Source: Microbulbifer guangxiensis (GTDB lineage Bacteria; Pseudomonadota; Gammaproteobacteria; Pseudomonadales; Cellvibrionaceae). Taken from it: a DNA stretch of 64,000 nucleotides. The first letter of the stretch is position 1. The number at the start of each line of letters is the position of its first letter. Location of the stretch: positions 815,997 through 879,996 of the forward strand of contig NZ_JAJSAQ010000001.1 of the NCBI RefSeq assembly GCF_021729075.1, written 5' to 3'. Below are positions 55,030 through 64,000 of the stretch, in pieces. The position numbers and the translations under genes are program-made. Under the pieces are notes generated by a model, which saw nothing but the letters and a program-made list of their open reading frames with translations, made no database searches and was not told the DNA's origin.

Positions 55030-56892
55030 TTGACTGACAACACACATAAAAAGGGATTCATCCGTCGCTTCTTTGGCGCCATTGGCGGTGCCATCACCTG
55101 GCTGCGGCGGGTGTTTACCAACCTGCTGTTCCTTCTGATCCTGGTGTTTGTCCTTGCCGCGATTTTCGGCAAGGAGGAACGGTTGATCGTGCCCCAGGGT
55201 GCGGCGCTGAAGCTGGCCCCGACCGGCTTCCTGGTGGATGAGCGCTCCCCGCCCAGCGGCCTGCCTGCATTCCTGGGTGGCCCGCCCGGACCGGTGGAAA
55301 CGCGGGTCAAGGACCTGGTGGATGCCATTGATTTTGCGGCGAAAGACAAGCGCATTTCGGCCATCGTACTGGAGCTGGATTACCTCATGGGAGGCGGCCT
55401 CAGCAAACTCGAAGAAGTCGGTGCGGCCCTGCAGCGTTTCAAGTCTGCCGGCAAACCGGTGTATGCGGTCGGGGACAACTTCACCCAGGCACAGTATTTT
55501 CTCGCCAGTCATGCCGATGAAATCTACCTCAACCCCATGGGGTCAGTGCTCCTGACCGGTTTCGGTGCCTACCGCAACTACTTCAAGTCCGCGCTGGAAA
55601 AACTGAAGGTCAATTTCCACGTGTTCCGGGTCGGCGACTACAAGGATTTCATCGAGCCCTTTACCCGTGATGACATGTCCCCGGCTTCCAGGGAAAACAA
55701 CCAGCGCTGGCTGCACGAACTCTGGAGCGAGTACACGGAACAGGTCACTGGCCTGCGCAACCTCCCGCCACAGGCTGTCGATACTTTTATCGAGCAACTG
55801 CCCCAGAACCTGCGGCAACAGAACGGCAGCTGGGCTGAAGTCGCGCTCAGCAACCAGCTGGTGGACCAGCTCGCCAGCCGCCGCGTGGCGGTGAAAGACC
55901 TGCAGGAAAAAATCGGCATTGGCGAAGACGACAAGAGCTACAAGTCCATCGATGCACTGCCTTACCTGCGCCACCAGCGCCTGACGGAGATCGCGCCCAA
56001 ACCCGGCACCAACAAGGTCGCCCTGATCAGCGCCTCCGGAGCCATCGTCGACGGCGAGGCTCCCGCCGGCCAGATCGGCAGTGTCACCCTCGGCAACCTG
56101 ATTGCCGAGGCACGGGAGAAAAAGGTGGCGGCGCTGGTATTGCGCATCGACAGCGGCGGCGGCTCGGCATTCGCCTCCGAGGCCATTCGCCAGGAACTGC
56201 TGGCCACCCGCGAAGCCGGAATCCCCGTAGTCGTTTCCATGGGCAGCGTGGCCGCCTCAGGGGGCTACTGGATCGCCGCCGGCGGTGACGAGATCTGGGC
56301 GACGCCGTCGACCATCACCGGCTCCATCGGTGTGTTCGGTGCCTTCCCCACATTCGAGGAGTCCCTGGAATCCGTCGGCATCTTCAATGACGGCGTCGGC
56401 ACCTCGGACCTGGCCGGCACCATGCGGCTCGACCGCGCCCTGCCCGAGCCGGCGGCGGAGGTGCTTCAGTTGGGTGTGGAGAACACCTACGACCGCTTCG
56501 TGCGCATTGTGTCGGAGGCCCGCAGCAGCACTCCTGAGGAGGTCCACAAGATCGCCCAGGGGCAGGTCTGGACCGGGCGTACCGCGCAGCAGCTGGGTCT
56601 GGTTGATGAGCTGGGCAACCTCAACGACGCTATCGCCGGTGCTGCCAGGCTAGCCGAGCTCGAGGACTACGAACTGATCGAGATCAAACGCCAGCTGTCA
56701 CCGGGAGAGCGCTTCATGCGCGCCCTGTCGGACAATGTCGATGCCCGCATCGCGGCCAGCATCCAGGCCAACCTGACGCTGGGAGCCTGGCTCAGCAGCC
56801 TCGAGCCGGCCCTGCAACCGCTGGCCGAACTGCAGAGCTACCGCGATCCCCGCGCCATCTATGCCCGCTGTCTGCCCTGCCGGGCACCCTGA
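55030..56892 (+). CDS. sppA: Signal peptide peptidase SppA, 67K type
   Basis: The 620-residue inner-membrane serine protease degrades cleaved signal peptides. It has one N-terminal membrane segment (LLFLLILVFVLAAIF) and two tandem ClpP-like domains. The catalytic Lys is in GDYKDFIEPFTR and the catalytic Ser in VSMGSVAASGGYWIA; both are in the expected places. A TTG start at 55030 with AAGGAG six bases upstream is the best start. Confidence 0.95.
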   Translation: MTDNTHKKGFIRRFFGAIGGAITWLRRVFTNLLFLLILVFVLAAIFGKEERLIVPQGAALKLAPTGFLVDERSPPSGLPAFLGGPPGPVETRVKDLVDAIDFAAKDKRISAIVLELDYLMGGGLSKLEEVGAALQRFKSAGKPVYAVGDNFTQAQYFLASHADEIYLNPMGSVLLTGFGAYRNYFKSALEKLKVNFHVFRVGDYKDFIEPFTRDDMSPASRENNQRWLHELWSEYTEQVTGLRNLPPQAVDTFIEQLPQNLRQQNGSWAEVALSNQLVDQLASRRVAVKDLQEKIGIGEDDKSYKSIDALPYLRHQRLTEIAPKPGTNKVALISASGAIVDGEAPAGQIGSVTLGNLIAEAREKKVAALVLRIDSGGGSAFASEAIRQELLATREAGIPVVVSMGSVAASGGYWIAAGGDEIWATPSTITGSIGVFGAFPTFEESLESVGIFNDGVGTSDLAGTMRLDRALPEPAAEVLQLGVENTYDRFVRIVSEARSSTPEEVHKIAQGQVWTGRTAQQLGLVDELGNLNDAIAGAARLAELEDYELIEIKRQLSPGERFMRALSDNVDARIAASIQANLTLGAWLSSLEPALQPLAELQSYRDPRAIYARCLPCRAP

Positions 56893-57073
56893 CCTGTCCC
56901 GGGGCCCGGTCATCGCCGGGCCCCTCTTGCACACACCACATTCCCGCCGTGACGCCAATCGCAACTTCTCGAAGTAAAGGCTGTCTGTATTCGCCGAGTT
57001 GGTAAACTGTCCACCCCGCCGGATGGCACATGCCGGATCGGGCCCGGACAGAAGCATAAGAATCGAGGAAGAC

Positions 57074-57799
57074 ATGAAGACATTGACCAGAATGGCCGCT
57101 GTATTGCTGTCCTGCGGCCTTGCCGTTGCGGCCGTGGCAGAGCCGCCGGAGGGGCGGGGCTGGAAGAAGCATAAACACAAGCACAAGCACCATAAATACT
57201 CCGTAGCAGAGGAAGAATACTGGGACGGCAACTGCAAGGTAGAGCGCGAGTGGTACAGCGACGGAAGCTACGAAGAGGAGCGGGAATGCCGCCCCAGTCG
57301 CCGCCACCACCAGCATGCCGTCGTGGTGCTGCCGCCCTGGTTTGACGACCGCGCACCCGAGCCGGAGTACCGTCCTGAATGGCGACCGGCGCCGCAACCC
57401 ACCGGCACCCGTTGTAACAGTGAGAGGGTCGGTAACGTTCTCGGCGGGCTGATCGGCGGCGTACTGGGTCACCAGATCGGCGGCGGCCGCGGTAAAACTG
57501 CGGCGACCATCGGCGGCGCCATTGCCGGTGTCCTGATCGGTGGTGAGGTGGGCCGGCGCATGGACGCCCGAAACCAGGCCTGTGTCGCCCAGGCACTGGA
57601 GTTTGCGCCGGAAGGGCAGCGCATCACCTGGGGGGACCAGGGGCAGCAGCAATACGCAGTGACCCCCGGTCCTGTGCGGCAGCATGGAGACCAATACTGC
57701 CGCTCCTACACCGCAGAGGTCATCAGTGGCGGGCAGCCGCAGGCCACCCAGGGCTCCGCCTGTCGCCAGCCGGATGGCACCTGGATCCAGTCACTCTGA
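57074..57799 (+). CDS. Glycine-zipper 2TM envelope protein with His/Lys-rich segment
   Basis: This 241-residue secreted protein has a signal peptide (LSCGLAVAAVAEP), a KKHKHKHKHHKY run that could bind metal ions, a proline-rich middle and a glycine-zipper 2TM stretch (VLGGLIGGVLGHQIGGGRG ... IGGAIAGVLIGGEVGRRMDARNQAC), then a C-terminal beta domain. It is paralogous in plan to the protein at 48586-49116. The ATG at 57074 follows GAGGAAG. Confidence 0.82.
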   Translation: MKTLTRMAAVLLSCGLAVAAVAEPPEGRGWKKHKHKHKHHKYSVAEEEYWDGNCKVEREWYSDGSYEEERECRPSRRHHQHAVVVLPPWFDDRAPEPEYRPEWRPAPQPTGTRCNSERVGNVLGGLIGGVLGHQIGGGRGKTAATIGGAIAGVLIGGEVGRRMDARNQACVAQALEFAPEGQRITWGDQGQQQYAVTPGPVRQHGDQYCRSYTAEVISGGQPQATQGSACRQPDGTWIQSL

Positions 57800-57825
57800 T
57801 CACGCGCGCTGATACCAGCCGCCAG

Positions 57826-57847
57826 GCCGGCCCGAATACGGGCCGGC
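57826..57847 (+). terminator. Stem-loop after the glycine-zipper gene
   Basis: GCCGGCCCG and CGGGCCGGC form a perfect 9-bp stem with a 4-base loop 26 bases past the stop. No T-run follows. Confidence 0.5.
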
Positions 57848-58233
57848 GTCACATCCTCTCCCTGCCCGACCGCCATCCTGCTCCCGACTATCATCCCACG
57901 TCGTACCCACCATCCTCCTCTGATCCGCTGCCCGCACCACAGTGGCGCCACTTTCTACCTCGGTAAGGTCTACGAACTCCCCTGCACCGCCGTGACGCAT
58001 TAGAGTTTTCCTGCAGAGAAGTGAACACCAATTCGGTGCACTGCTGAATGCCATCAACCGGTAGCGGCCCCAATACCGCTCTGGCAACAACTCCGCCACC
58101 ACCTGCGGCTTCCGAAGGGGCATGGGGGATTTGCGGCAATACACGCCGTACAGCGGGGATTTCTTCGCGCAAAACGGTTCTGGCACTAAATTTGGATTAC
58201 CTGATACAGAAGACGCACACAGACAGGGCAGTG
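57848..58233. other. Interval upstream of the glucosylglycerate cluster
   Basis: Nearly 390 bases hold no supported gene. The start of the phosphatase could lie further upstream in the same open frame (from 58048), but that stretch looks non-coding. A promoter for the cluster must be here, though none is clear. Confidence 0.5.
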
Positions 58234-59136
58234 ATGACAGCGGATCCATCGAACAGGCAAAGTGCTCCCGGAGCAGACAAGGTTTCGGACCACCCCTGGC
58301 TGATTGTGAGCGACCTGGATGGCACCCTGCTGGACCACCACGACTACTCCCACGAGCCGGTTGATCCGCTGCTCAGGGCCCTGGATCGAGCCACCGTGCC
58401 GGTGGTACTCAACAGCAGCAAGACGATTCCGGAGATGCTTGCCCTACGACAGGAACTGGGTAACCGGCATCCCTTTATCTGTGAAAACGGCTCCGCCATC
58501 TTGATTCCCGAGGATTACTTCTCCAGCCCTCCTGCCGAAGCGAAACCCGAGCCCGGCAATACCGGCCTGCTGATCCTGGAGACCGGCAGAACCCGCGATG
58601 TGCTGGTGCGCTATCTTCAGGCGGACGCCATCAAGCACGGTGCGCCCTATCTCGCCTTCTCCCAGGCCTCTACCGCGGATATTGTCGCAGCGACCGGCCT
58701 CTCCCCGGAGCAGGCCGAACTGGCGCAACAGCGACGCTACTCCGAGCCCCTGCTGTGGCGGGGAACGGATGACGAAAGAGCCGCTTTTCGCCAGCGCGCA
58801 CGGGATGCGGGCCTGACCACGCTGCAGGGTGGGCGTTTCCTGCACCTGCAGGGCCCTACCGACAAGGGGCAGGCGACAACAGTACTGCGCCGGTGCTACC
58901 AACAGGACAGCAACGCACAGGTGCCCCTGATCTGCGCCGGTGACAGCGAGAATGACCTGGACATGCTGGCCGTGGCCGATGTGGCAGTCATTATCCGTGC
59001 GGCAGACCGCCCGCCACCTCAACTGGAATCGATTCCCGGACGAAGGGTGATCCACAGCAGTGCCGAGGGCCCCCTGGGCTGGCGCGAGGTCATCGGCGAC
59101 CTGGTCTTTCCCGACACCACCGCAAGACAACAATAA
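58234..59136 (+). CDS. HAD-IIB phosphatase, mannosyl/glucosyl-3-phosphoglycerate phosphatase type
   Basis: The 300-residue phosphatase has HAD motif I in LIVSDLDGTLLDHHDY (Asp27, Asp29), motif II in LNSSKT, motif III with Lys in TDKGQAT, and motif IV in GDSENDLDML. The wording fits the mannosyl-3-phosphoglycerate phosphatase (MPGP) family. Next to a GpgS-like synthase, it would remove the phosphate of glucosyl-3-phosphoglycerate to give glucosylglycerate. The ATG at 58234 is chosen; a GTG at 58231 and an upstream open frame are alternatives. Confidence 0.85.
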   Translation: MTADPSNRQSAPGADKVSDHPWLIVSDLDGTLLDHHDYSHEPVDPLLRALDRATVPVVLNSSKTIPEMLALRQELGNRHPFICENGSAILIPEDYFSSPPAEAKPEPGNTGLLILETGRTRDVLVRYLQADAIKHGAPYLAFSQASTADIVAATGLSPEQAELAQQRRYSEPLLWRGTDDERAAFRQRARDAGLTTLQGGRFLHLQGPTDKGQATTVLRRCYQQDSNAQVPLICAGDSENDLDMLAVADVAVIIRAADRPPPQLESIPGRRVIHSSAEGPLGWREVIGDLVFPDTTARQQ

Positions 59137-59222
59137 CCACCAGTAAACCGCGTACTCGAGAGAAAACCCCCGGCCAACCCAAGAGAAGAAAAGCCGGACC
59201 ATTAAAAGCCCAGGAGCGCAAT

Positions 59223-60446
59223 GTGACAGACTTTTTCCAGAATGGCAGCATCACCACCCTGCACAATCTCTCCCGCCGACCACTGGAGGAGATGGAGCGG
59301 GAACTGATCGAATTTTCCCGCCAGCGCCCCATGTCGCTGCTACTGCCCTCGCTGTATTCAGAACTGGAGGGCGAGGCGCTGCCAAAGATTCTCGATGAAT
59401 TGTCCCGCGTGCCCTATCTCTCCGAAATCGTGATCGGGCTCGACCGCGCCGATGAGAGCCAGTACCGGGAGGCCATGCGTGTTTTCAGCAAACTGCCGCA
59501 GCATGTGCGGGTGCTCTGGAACGACGGGCCGCGTCTGCGCAACCTGGACGCCAAACTGCAGGAACGCGGACTGGCACCTCTGGAACCAGGCAAGGGGCGT
59601 AACGTCTGGTATTGTCTCGGCTATATCCTCTCCTCGCGCCGGGGAGAGGCAGTGGCGCTGCACGACTGCGACATTGTCACCTACGATCGCTCTCTGCTGG
59701 CGCGGCTGTTCTACCCGATTGCCAACCCCAACTTCAATTATGAGTTCTGCAAGGGCTTCTACTCCCGGGTAGCCTCGGGAAAAATCAATGGCCGCGTCTG
59801 CCGGCTGCTGGTGACTCCCTTGATCCGCACCCTGAAAAAAATTTACGGCCACACGGACTACCTGAACTACATGGACAGTTTCCGCTATGCACTGGCCGGA
59901 GAGTTCTCTTTCCGTCGCGATGTGATCAATGACCTGCGCATTCCCAGCGACTGGGGACTGGAGATCGGCGTGCTGTCGGAAATGTATCGCAACTATTCCA
60001 CCAACCGACTGTGTCAGGTGGATATCGCGCACGCCTACGACCACAAGCACCAATCCGTTTCCTTCCATGACGAACAGGGCGGGCTGTCGAAAATGTCCAT
60101 CGATATCTCCAAGTCCCTGTTCCGCAAGCTCGCCACCCAGGGCATCGTGTTCTCCTCGGAAATCTTCCGCAGTATCAAGGCCACCTATTTCCGCATCGCG
60201 CTGGATTTTGTCGAGACCTATCGTAACGATGCCATCATGAACGGACTCGCATTCGATATTCACAAAGAAGAACAGACCGTAGAGCTGTTTGCCCGCAACC
60301 TCATGAAGGCGGGCCAGACCTTCCTGGAAAACCCGATGGAAACGCCATTTATTCCCAGCTGGAGTCGGATTACCAGTGCCGCGCCGGAATTTTTGCTGGA
60401 GCTTAACGAGGCGGTCGAGGCGGACTTCCACGAATACAGTCCCTGA
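59223..60446 (+). CDS. gpgS: GT81-like glycosyltransferase, probable glucosyl-3-phosphoglycerate synthase
   Basis: This 407-residue GT-A enzyme has [36 protein letters not shown] and the metal-binding [11 protein letters not shown] (Asp148, Asp150), followed by ISKSLFRKL and related helices. The pattern is that of GpgS, which transfers glucose from UDP- or ADP-glucose to 3-phosphoglycerate. It starts at a GTG with AGGAG six bases upstream. Its neighbours are the matching phosphatase and phosphorylase. Confidence 0.82.
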   Translation: MTDFFQNGSITTLHNLSRRPLEEMERELIEFSRQRPMSLLLPSLYSELEGEALPKILDELSRVPYLSEIVIGLDRADESQYREAMRVFSKLPQHVRVLWNDGPRLRNLDAKLQERGLAPLEPGKGRNVWYCLGYILSSRRGEAVALHDCDIVTYDRSLLARLFYPIANPNFNYEFCKGFYSRVASGKINGRVCRLLVTPLIRTLKKIYGHTDYLNYMDSFRYALAGEFSFRRDVINDLRIPSDWGLEIGVLSEMYRNYSTNRLCQVDIAHAYDHKHQSVSFHDEQGGLSKMSIDISKSLFRKLATQGIVFSSEIFRSIKATYFRIALDFVETYRNDAIMNGLAFDIHKEEQTVELFARNLMKAGQTFLENPMETPFIPSWSRITSAAPEFLLELNEAVEADFHEYSP

Positions 60447-60459
60447 ACGAGAGAACCCC

Positions 60460-62217
60460 ATGAGCAGTCAACACAGCACCGAGCTACCGATCAGGGAACT
60501 GCTGCAACAGAAAGTCTGCGACCACCTGAAGGTCATCTACCCGCACCTGCAGGACTGCGGCCTGGCCGGGGAACTGGTGCAGGTCATGCGCCTGCATGAG
60601 GACTGCCAGACACCGCTGCACCACAAAAACCTGTGGGACGAGACCGATATGGTGGTGATCACCTACGGCAACACCATCCAGAACGGCAGCCAGCATCCCC
60701 TGAAGACCCTGCACCATTTCCTCAAGACCCACTTCACCATGCTGATCAACAGCGTGCACATACTGCCGTTTTTCCCCTACTCCAGCGACGATGGCTTTGC
60801 AGTGATCGACTACCGGCAGGTGGATCCGGACCTCGGCGACTGGAGTGACATCCTGCGCATCAGCACTGACTTTCACCTGATGGCGGACCTGGTCATCAAC
60901 CACTGCTCCGCCCAGCACCAGTGGTTCCTCAACTTCCAGCAGGACAGGGATCCGGGGCGGGATTACTTCTTCACCGTGCACCCGAACGAGGACCTGACCG
61001 GGGTGGTCCGGCCACGCACTACCCCGCTTTTGAGATCAGTACAGAACGGTGAGGAAACCCGTTGTGTCTGGTGCACCTTCGGCCACGACCAGATCGACCT
61101 GGACTTCCGCAACCCGAAAGTCCTGCTGGAAATGGTGGACATCATCCGCCTTTACCTGGATATGGGTGTGCGTATTTTCCGGCTCGATGCGGTGGCGTTC
61201 CTGTGGAAGAAAATCGGCACCAGCTGCATCAACCTGGAAGAGACCCACGAGATTGTGCGCCTGCTGCGCACATTGATCGAGCACGCCGATCCCAATGCCA
61301 TCATCATCACCGAGACCAACATTCCGAACCGGGAAAACCTGTCCTATTTCGGCAATGCCAACGAAGCGCACCTGATCTACAACTTCTCGCTGCCGCCACT
61401 ACTGGTGCACACCCTGGTGAGTGGCAACTGCCACCACCTGAAAAACTGGCTCATGAGCATGCCGCCAGCACAGAACGGCACCACCTATTTCAACTTTATC
61501 GCCTCCCACGACGGCATCGGCCTGCGCCCGGTGGAGGGGTTACTCAGCGACGATGAGCAGCAGGCCCTCATCCAGACGATGGAAAACTTTGGTGGCAGTA
61601 TTTCCTGGCGCGCGCTGGATGATGGCAGTGCAAAACCCTACGAAATCAACATTGCACTTTACGATGCCCTTAAAGGCACCACCGCCGGCGAGGACCAGTG
61701 GCAGCTGCAGCGGTTTATCTGTGCCCACGCCATCATGCTGGCTCTTGAAGGTATCCCCGCCTTTTATATTCACAGTCTGGTGGGCTCCACCAATGACTAT
61801 GCACGGGTCGAGGAACACGGCCACAACCGCGCCATCAACCGCCGCCAGTGGCAGGAAGAGGAGCTCAATGAGAAACTCGCCGACCGCGGCAGCCATCACC
61901 ACCGGGTGTTCTACCGTCTGCGCGAGTTGATTCAGTTACGGAGGGAACAGGCCGCGTTTCATCCCAATGCCACCCAGTTCACCCTCCACCTGGGGGAACA
62001 GATATTCGCATTCTGGCGCCAGAGCCTCGACCGCCGCCAGAGCATTTTCTGCCTCAACAATATTTCAGACCGCGAACAGACGGTGCTGCTGTCGAGCCTG
62101 AACCTGATCGGTATCGACCAGTGGAAGGACGTCATCAGTGGGCAGGTGTTCGAGGATATGATCGGGGAGATCACCCTCGCGCCCTACCAGACCATGTGGA
62201 TTACCAACCGCTGGTAA
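60460..62217 (+). CDS. GH13_18 sugar phosphorylase, probable glucosylglycerate phosphorylase
   Basis: This 585-residue enzyme is a sucrose-phosphorylase-like GH13 subfamily 18 protein. [29 protein letters not shown] with nucleophile Asp243, ETNIPN with acid/base Glu285, and SHDGIG with the transition-state His-Asp are visible. Family members split sucrose, glucosylglycerol or glucosylglycerate with phosphate to glucose 1-phosphate. The GpgS-like and MPGP-like neighbours make glucosylglycerate the likely substrate. The ATG is at 60460, 14 bases after gpgS. Confidence 0.85.
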   Translation: MSSQHSTELPIRELLQQKVCDHLKVIYPHLQDCGLAGELVQVMRLHEDCQTPLHHKNLWDETDMVVITYGNTIQNGSQHPLKTLHHFLKTHFTMLINSVHILPFFPYSSDDGFAVIDYRQVDPDLGDWSDILRISTDFHLMADLVINHCSAQHQWFLNFQQDRDPGRDYFFTVHPNEDLTGVVRPRTTPLLRSVQNGEETRCVWCTFGHDQIDLDFRNPKVLLEMVDIIRLYLDMGVRIFRLDAVAFLWKKIGTSCINLEETHEIVRLLRTLIEHADPNAIIITETNIPNRENLSYFGNANEAHLIYNFSLPPLLVHTLVSGNCHHLKNWLMSMPPAQNGTTYFNFIASHDGIGLRPVEGLLSDDEQQALIQTMENFGGSISWRALDDGSAKPYEINIALYDALKGTTAGEDQWQLQRFICAHAIMLALEGIPAFYIHSLVGSTNDYARVEEHGHNRAINRRQWQEEELNEKLADRGSHHHRVFYRLRELIQLRREQAAFHPNATQFTLHLGEQIFAFWRQSLDRRQSIFCLNNISDREQTVLLSSLNLIGIDQWKDVISGQVFEDMIGEITLAPYQTMWITNRW

Positions 62218-62238
62218 AGCGCGGGGGATTCGCCGGGC

Positions 62239-63465
62239 TCAATCGTGGCTCTCATGGCTCTCGACCCGGTAGCGACGCAAATCGCCACTGAGGATCAGCA
62301 GCACAAATGCGATCAGGCTGGCGATGCCCGCCCAGCGCAGGGTGGTGAACGGCGCAGCATATTCACTGACCACCCCGGCAGCGAGTGCGCCCAGGGCGGC
62401 CGAGCCGAACAGGGCCAGCTGGTAGATGGAGATGATGCGGCTGCGGTACTCCTCAGGCGCCAGGATCTGCACCACCGCGCGCCCCAGCGCGGCCGAGGCC
62501 GCCGCCACCACGCCCCACAGGGCACACAGCAACAGCAGCCCCAGTGGCGTTGGACCGAAGCTGATCGCCACCAGCAGGACAGCACTGTAGAGCAGACACA
62601 TCAGGATACCGCGCCCCGGCTCCTGTCCCTGGCCGCGCCGCAGCATGGTCACCGTCGCTACCACCGTGCCAGCGATGAATGCCAGCTGCAGCGTGGCGTA
62701 ATAACTGGCTCCCCTGCCATAGTCCTCTGCCAGCAACGGCAGCACCACCAGAAAGACTCCGATGTGAACGAAGCCGTTGAAGGCCACCAGTGCGATCAAC
62801 TCTCGCAGTGCCGGTCGCTGCCAGGCCTGAACCATGCCATCGACGATCAACGCCAGCGGTAACTGCGGCCGCGGACGGCGCTCCCTTGAGCGGAGGCGCA
62901 GGGAGAACAGCAGCAGTGCCGCCACCAGCAGCACGGTGACCTGGATCCCCAGCAGCCGCTCCACCCCCCACTGGTCAAAGCGACTGGCCAGCAGCATGCC
63001 CACCGCCTGACCACCATACTGGGCCAGCATCATCCAGGTCACGGTGTGCTGCACCCCGCTGTGTCCGCCCCGCGCCACCGGGCGGTGTGCACTGCGGTGG
63101 ACGAGATTGTCCCGTGCCGGCTGCAGGAATGCAGTGCAGGTGCCAAGGCTGATTCCGTAGAGCATCAGTACCGGCAGGTTGGGCACACTGTGAGCGAAAT
63201 ACAGCAACAGCGCACCGTGGCAGAGTGCCAGCCCCAGGCACGCGAGACCTGCGACCAGGGCCGGGTCCCGGCGGTCGGCAAGCACACCACCGAACAGCAG
63301 GAAAACCAGGTTCGGTAGCAACACAGAGGCCTGTACCCACCCCAGGTGCAGGGCCGGCAAGTCCACCACGGCAACTGCGATCCAGGGCAACAGGATCACC
63401 TGCAGTCCGGTGGCCAGCGCGGTGCCACCATAGCCGAGTAGGAATCTGGTCAGTCTTGCCGTCAT
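62239..63465 (-). CDS. MFS transporter (MFS_3/EntS-like)
   Basis: The 408-residue protein has about 12 membrane segments. GGVLADRRDPALVAGLA is the conserved loop between helices 2 and 3, and LQPARDNLVHRSAHRP recalls the EntS-type exporters of the MFS_3 family. Substrate is unknown. The ATG at 63465 follows AAGG; longer upstream open frame is non-coding and overlaps the next gene. It converges with the glucosylglycerate cluster. Confidence 0.86.
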   Translation of the reverse strand: MTARLTRFLLGYGGTALATGLQVILLPWIAVAVVDLPALHLGWVQASVLLPNLVFLLFGGVLADRRDPALVAGLACLGLALCHGALLLYFAHSVPNLPVLMLYGISLGTCTAFLQPARDNLVHRSAHRPVARGGHSGVQHTVTWMMLAQYGGQAVGMLLASRFDQWGVERLLGIQVTVLLVAALLLFSLRLRSRERRPRPQLPLALIVDGMVQAWQRPALRELIALVAFNGFVHIGVFLVVLPLLAEDYGRGASYYATLQLAFIAGTVVATVTMLRRGQGQEPGRGILMCLLYSAVLLVAISFGPTPLGLLLLCALWGVVAAASAALGRAVVQILAPEEYRSRIISIYQLALFGSAALGALAAGVVSEYAAPFTTLRWAGIASLIAFVLLILSGDLRRYRVESHESHD

Positions 63466-63517
63466 CGTGCCTTTTTGCCAACGGGTCGTATGGGATTGGA
63501 GAGTCGCCGGGGAATGC

Positions 63518-64000
63518 TCAGGCCTGCGTGCCACCACTGTCCAGCCCGGGGGTGGCAGTGGCACTGGCGACCGGGGATGTCGCCGTCAGCCGCCACTGAC
63601 GCAGTAACCGAGCCAGCTGCCGCTCAGCTGCGGGCTCCTCCGCGTAGGCCGCGCGCTCGTAAGCGGCGGTGACCGCCGCAGCCATCGCCGCCAGCCGGGG
63701 CGCCTCACTGGCGACTCGTGCGGCATAGTCCCGCGGTGCTTCACCCTGGCGGCGCGGGATCCCGGCGCGGGCCATCCTGCGGCAAAAGCGCAGGTACAGG
63801 CGCTGTGCCCGCGGCAGCCGTGCACCGCGACCGGTCCACCAGAGCCACGCCAGCAGCAGCACCAGCCCGACGCCCGCCGGCACCAGCAGGAGGATCGCCA
63901 GACGCAGTGGCGAGACCTCTCCCAGCACCCGCTGCAGGAGGTTCTGCTGACTGTCGCTGTCAAAACTCACCACCGTCTGGTACCAGCGGTAGTTGATCAT
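63518..64000 (-). CDS. C-terminus of a TgpA-like transglutaminase-domain membrane protein (partial)
   Basis: Only the last 160 residues are in the window; the gene continues beyond 64000. The fragment begins MINYRWYQTVVSFDSDSQQNLL, which matches the end of the transglutaminase core of TgpA/DUF3488 proteins, and continues with one membrane segment (LAILLLVPAGVGLVLLLAWLW) and the C-terminal DUF4129-like region. The Met at 64000 is internal, not the start. The gene ends 53 bases upstream of the MFS start. Confidence 0.8.
   Translation of the reverse strand: MINYRWYQTVVSFDSDSQQNLLQRVLGEVSPLRLAILLLVPAGVGLVLLLAWLWWTGRGARLPRAQRLYLRFCRRMARAGIPRRQGEAPRDYAARVASEAPRLAAMAAAVTAAYERAAYAEEPAAERQLARLLRQWRLTATSPVASATATPGLDSGGTQA

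Noticed and set aside
57800-58249. Minus-strand open frame of about 149 codons upstream of the phosphatase gene
   Set aside because: No motif, poor start and overlap with the phosphatase 5' region; treated as non-coding.

Overview
The window looks like a chromosomal segment from a GC-rich, probably marine gammaproteobacterium in the Pseudomonadales/Cellvibrionales neighbourhood. That placement is inferred from gene order (rnm-yciO-scpA-scpB-rluB, guaB-guaA divergent from xseA, arsC-wrbA-DUF2069), from a PA0069-type radical SAM gene behind a LexA box, and from marine-style glucosylglycerate genes. No rRNA, tRNA, insertion sequence, phage gene or CRISPR array was seen. Coding density is high and both window ends cut a gene: rluB on the left and a TgpA-like transglutaminase gene on the right.

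Layout. 1-4.5 kb is a minus-strand housekeeping operon (rnm, yciO-like, scpA, scpB, rluB) for RNA processing and chromosome condensation. 4.7-9.6 kb is a plus-strand run with a membrane protein, a YciI protein, an SH3-domain envelope protein, a cyclophilin, an unusual pdxJ, a DUF2520 protein and a SpoU methyltransferase. 9.8-16.2 kb holds an OmpA-family porin, guaA/guaB and xseA. 16.4-21.3 kb carries two paralogous MltF-like lipoproteins, each with two solute-binding domains and a lytic transglycosylase domain. 21-25.8 kb has a quinone oxidoreductase, a TonB-dependent receptor, a cupin and pdxH. 26-32 kb is catabolic: an AruI-like decarboxylase plus aldehyde dehydrogenase, then a 71-residue protein followed by kbl and tdh behind a heavily structured RNA leader.

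32-46 kb is mixed: sodC, a lipase, an antiporter, a glutamate-synthase-like flavoprotein, the SOS-boxed radical SAM gene, an ECF sigma/zinc anti-sigma pair, dehydrogenases, PAP2 and glycosyltransferase genes, and an acyl-CoA dehydrogenase. 46-49 kb is a PhoP/PhoQ-like operon with PepSY and glycine-zipper envelope proteins. 50-57.8 kb has a cystine symporter, a TlpA-like lipoprotein, YihY/BrkB, arsC, wrbA, DUF2069, sppA and a second glycine-zipper protein. 58.2-62.2 kb is a three-gene cluster (HAD phosphatase, GT81-like synthase, GH13_18 phosphorylase) that reads as a make-and-recycle system for glucosylglycerate. The window closes with an MFS exporter and the transglutaminase gene.

The best candidates for something undescribed are the roughly 196-nt leader upstream of the kbl-tdh operon, which ends in a hairpin that buries the ribosome-binding site, and the tandem double-sensor lytic transglycosylases.
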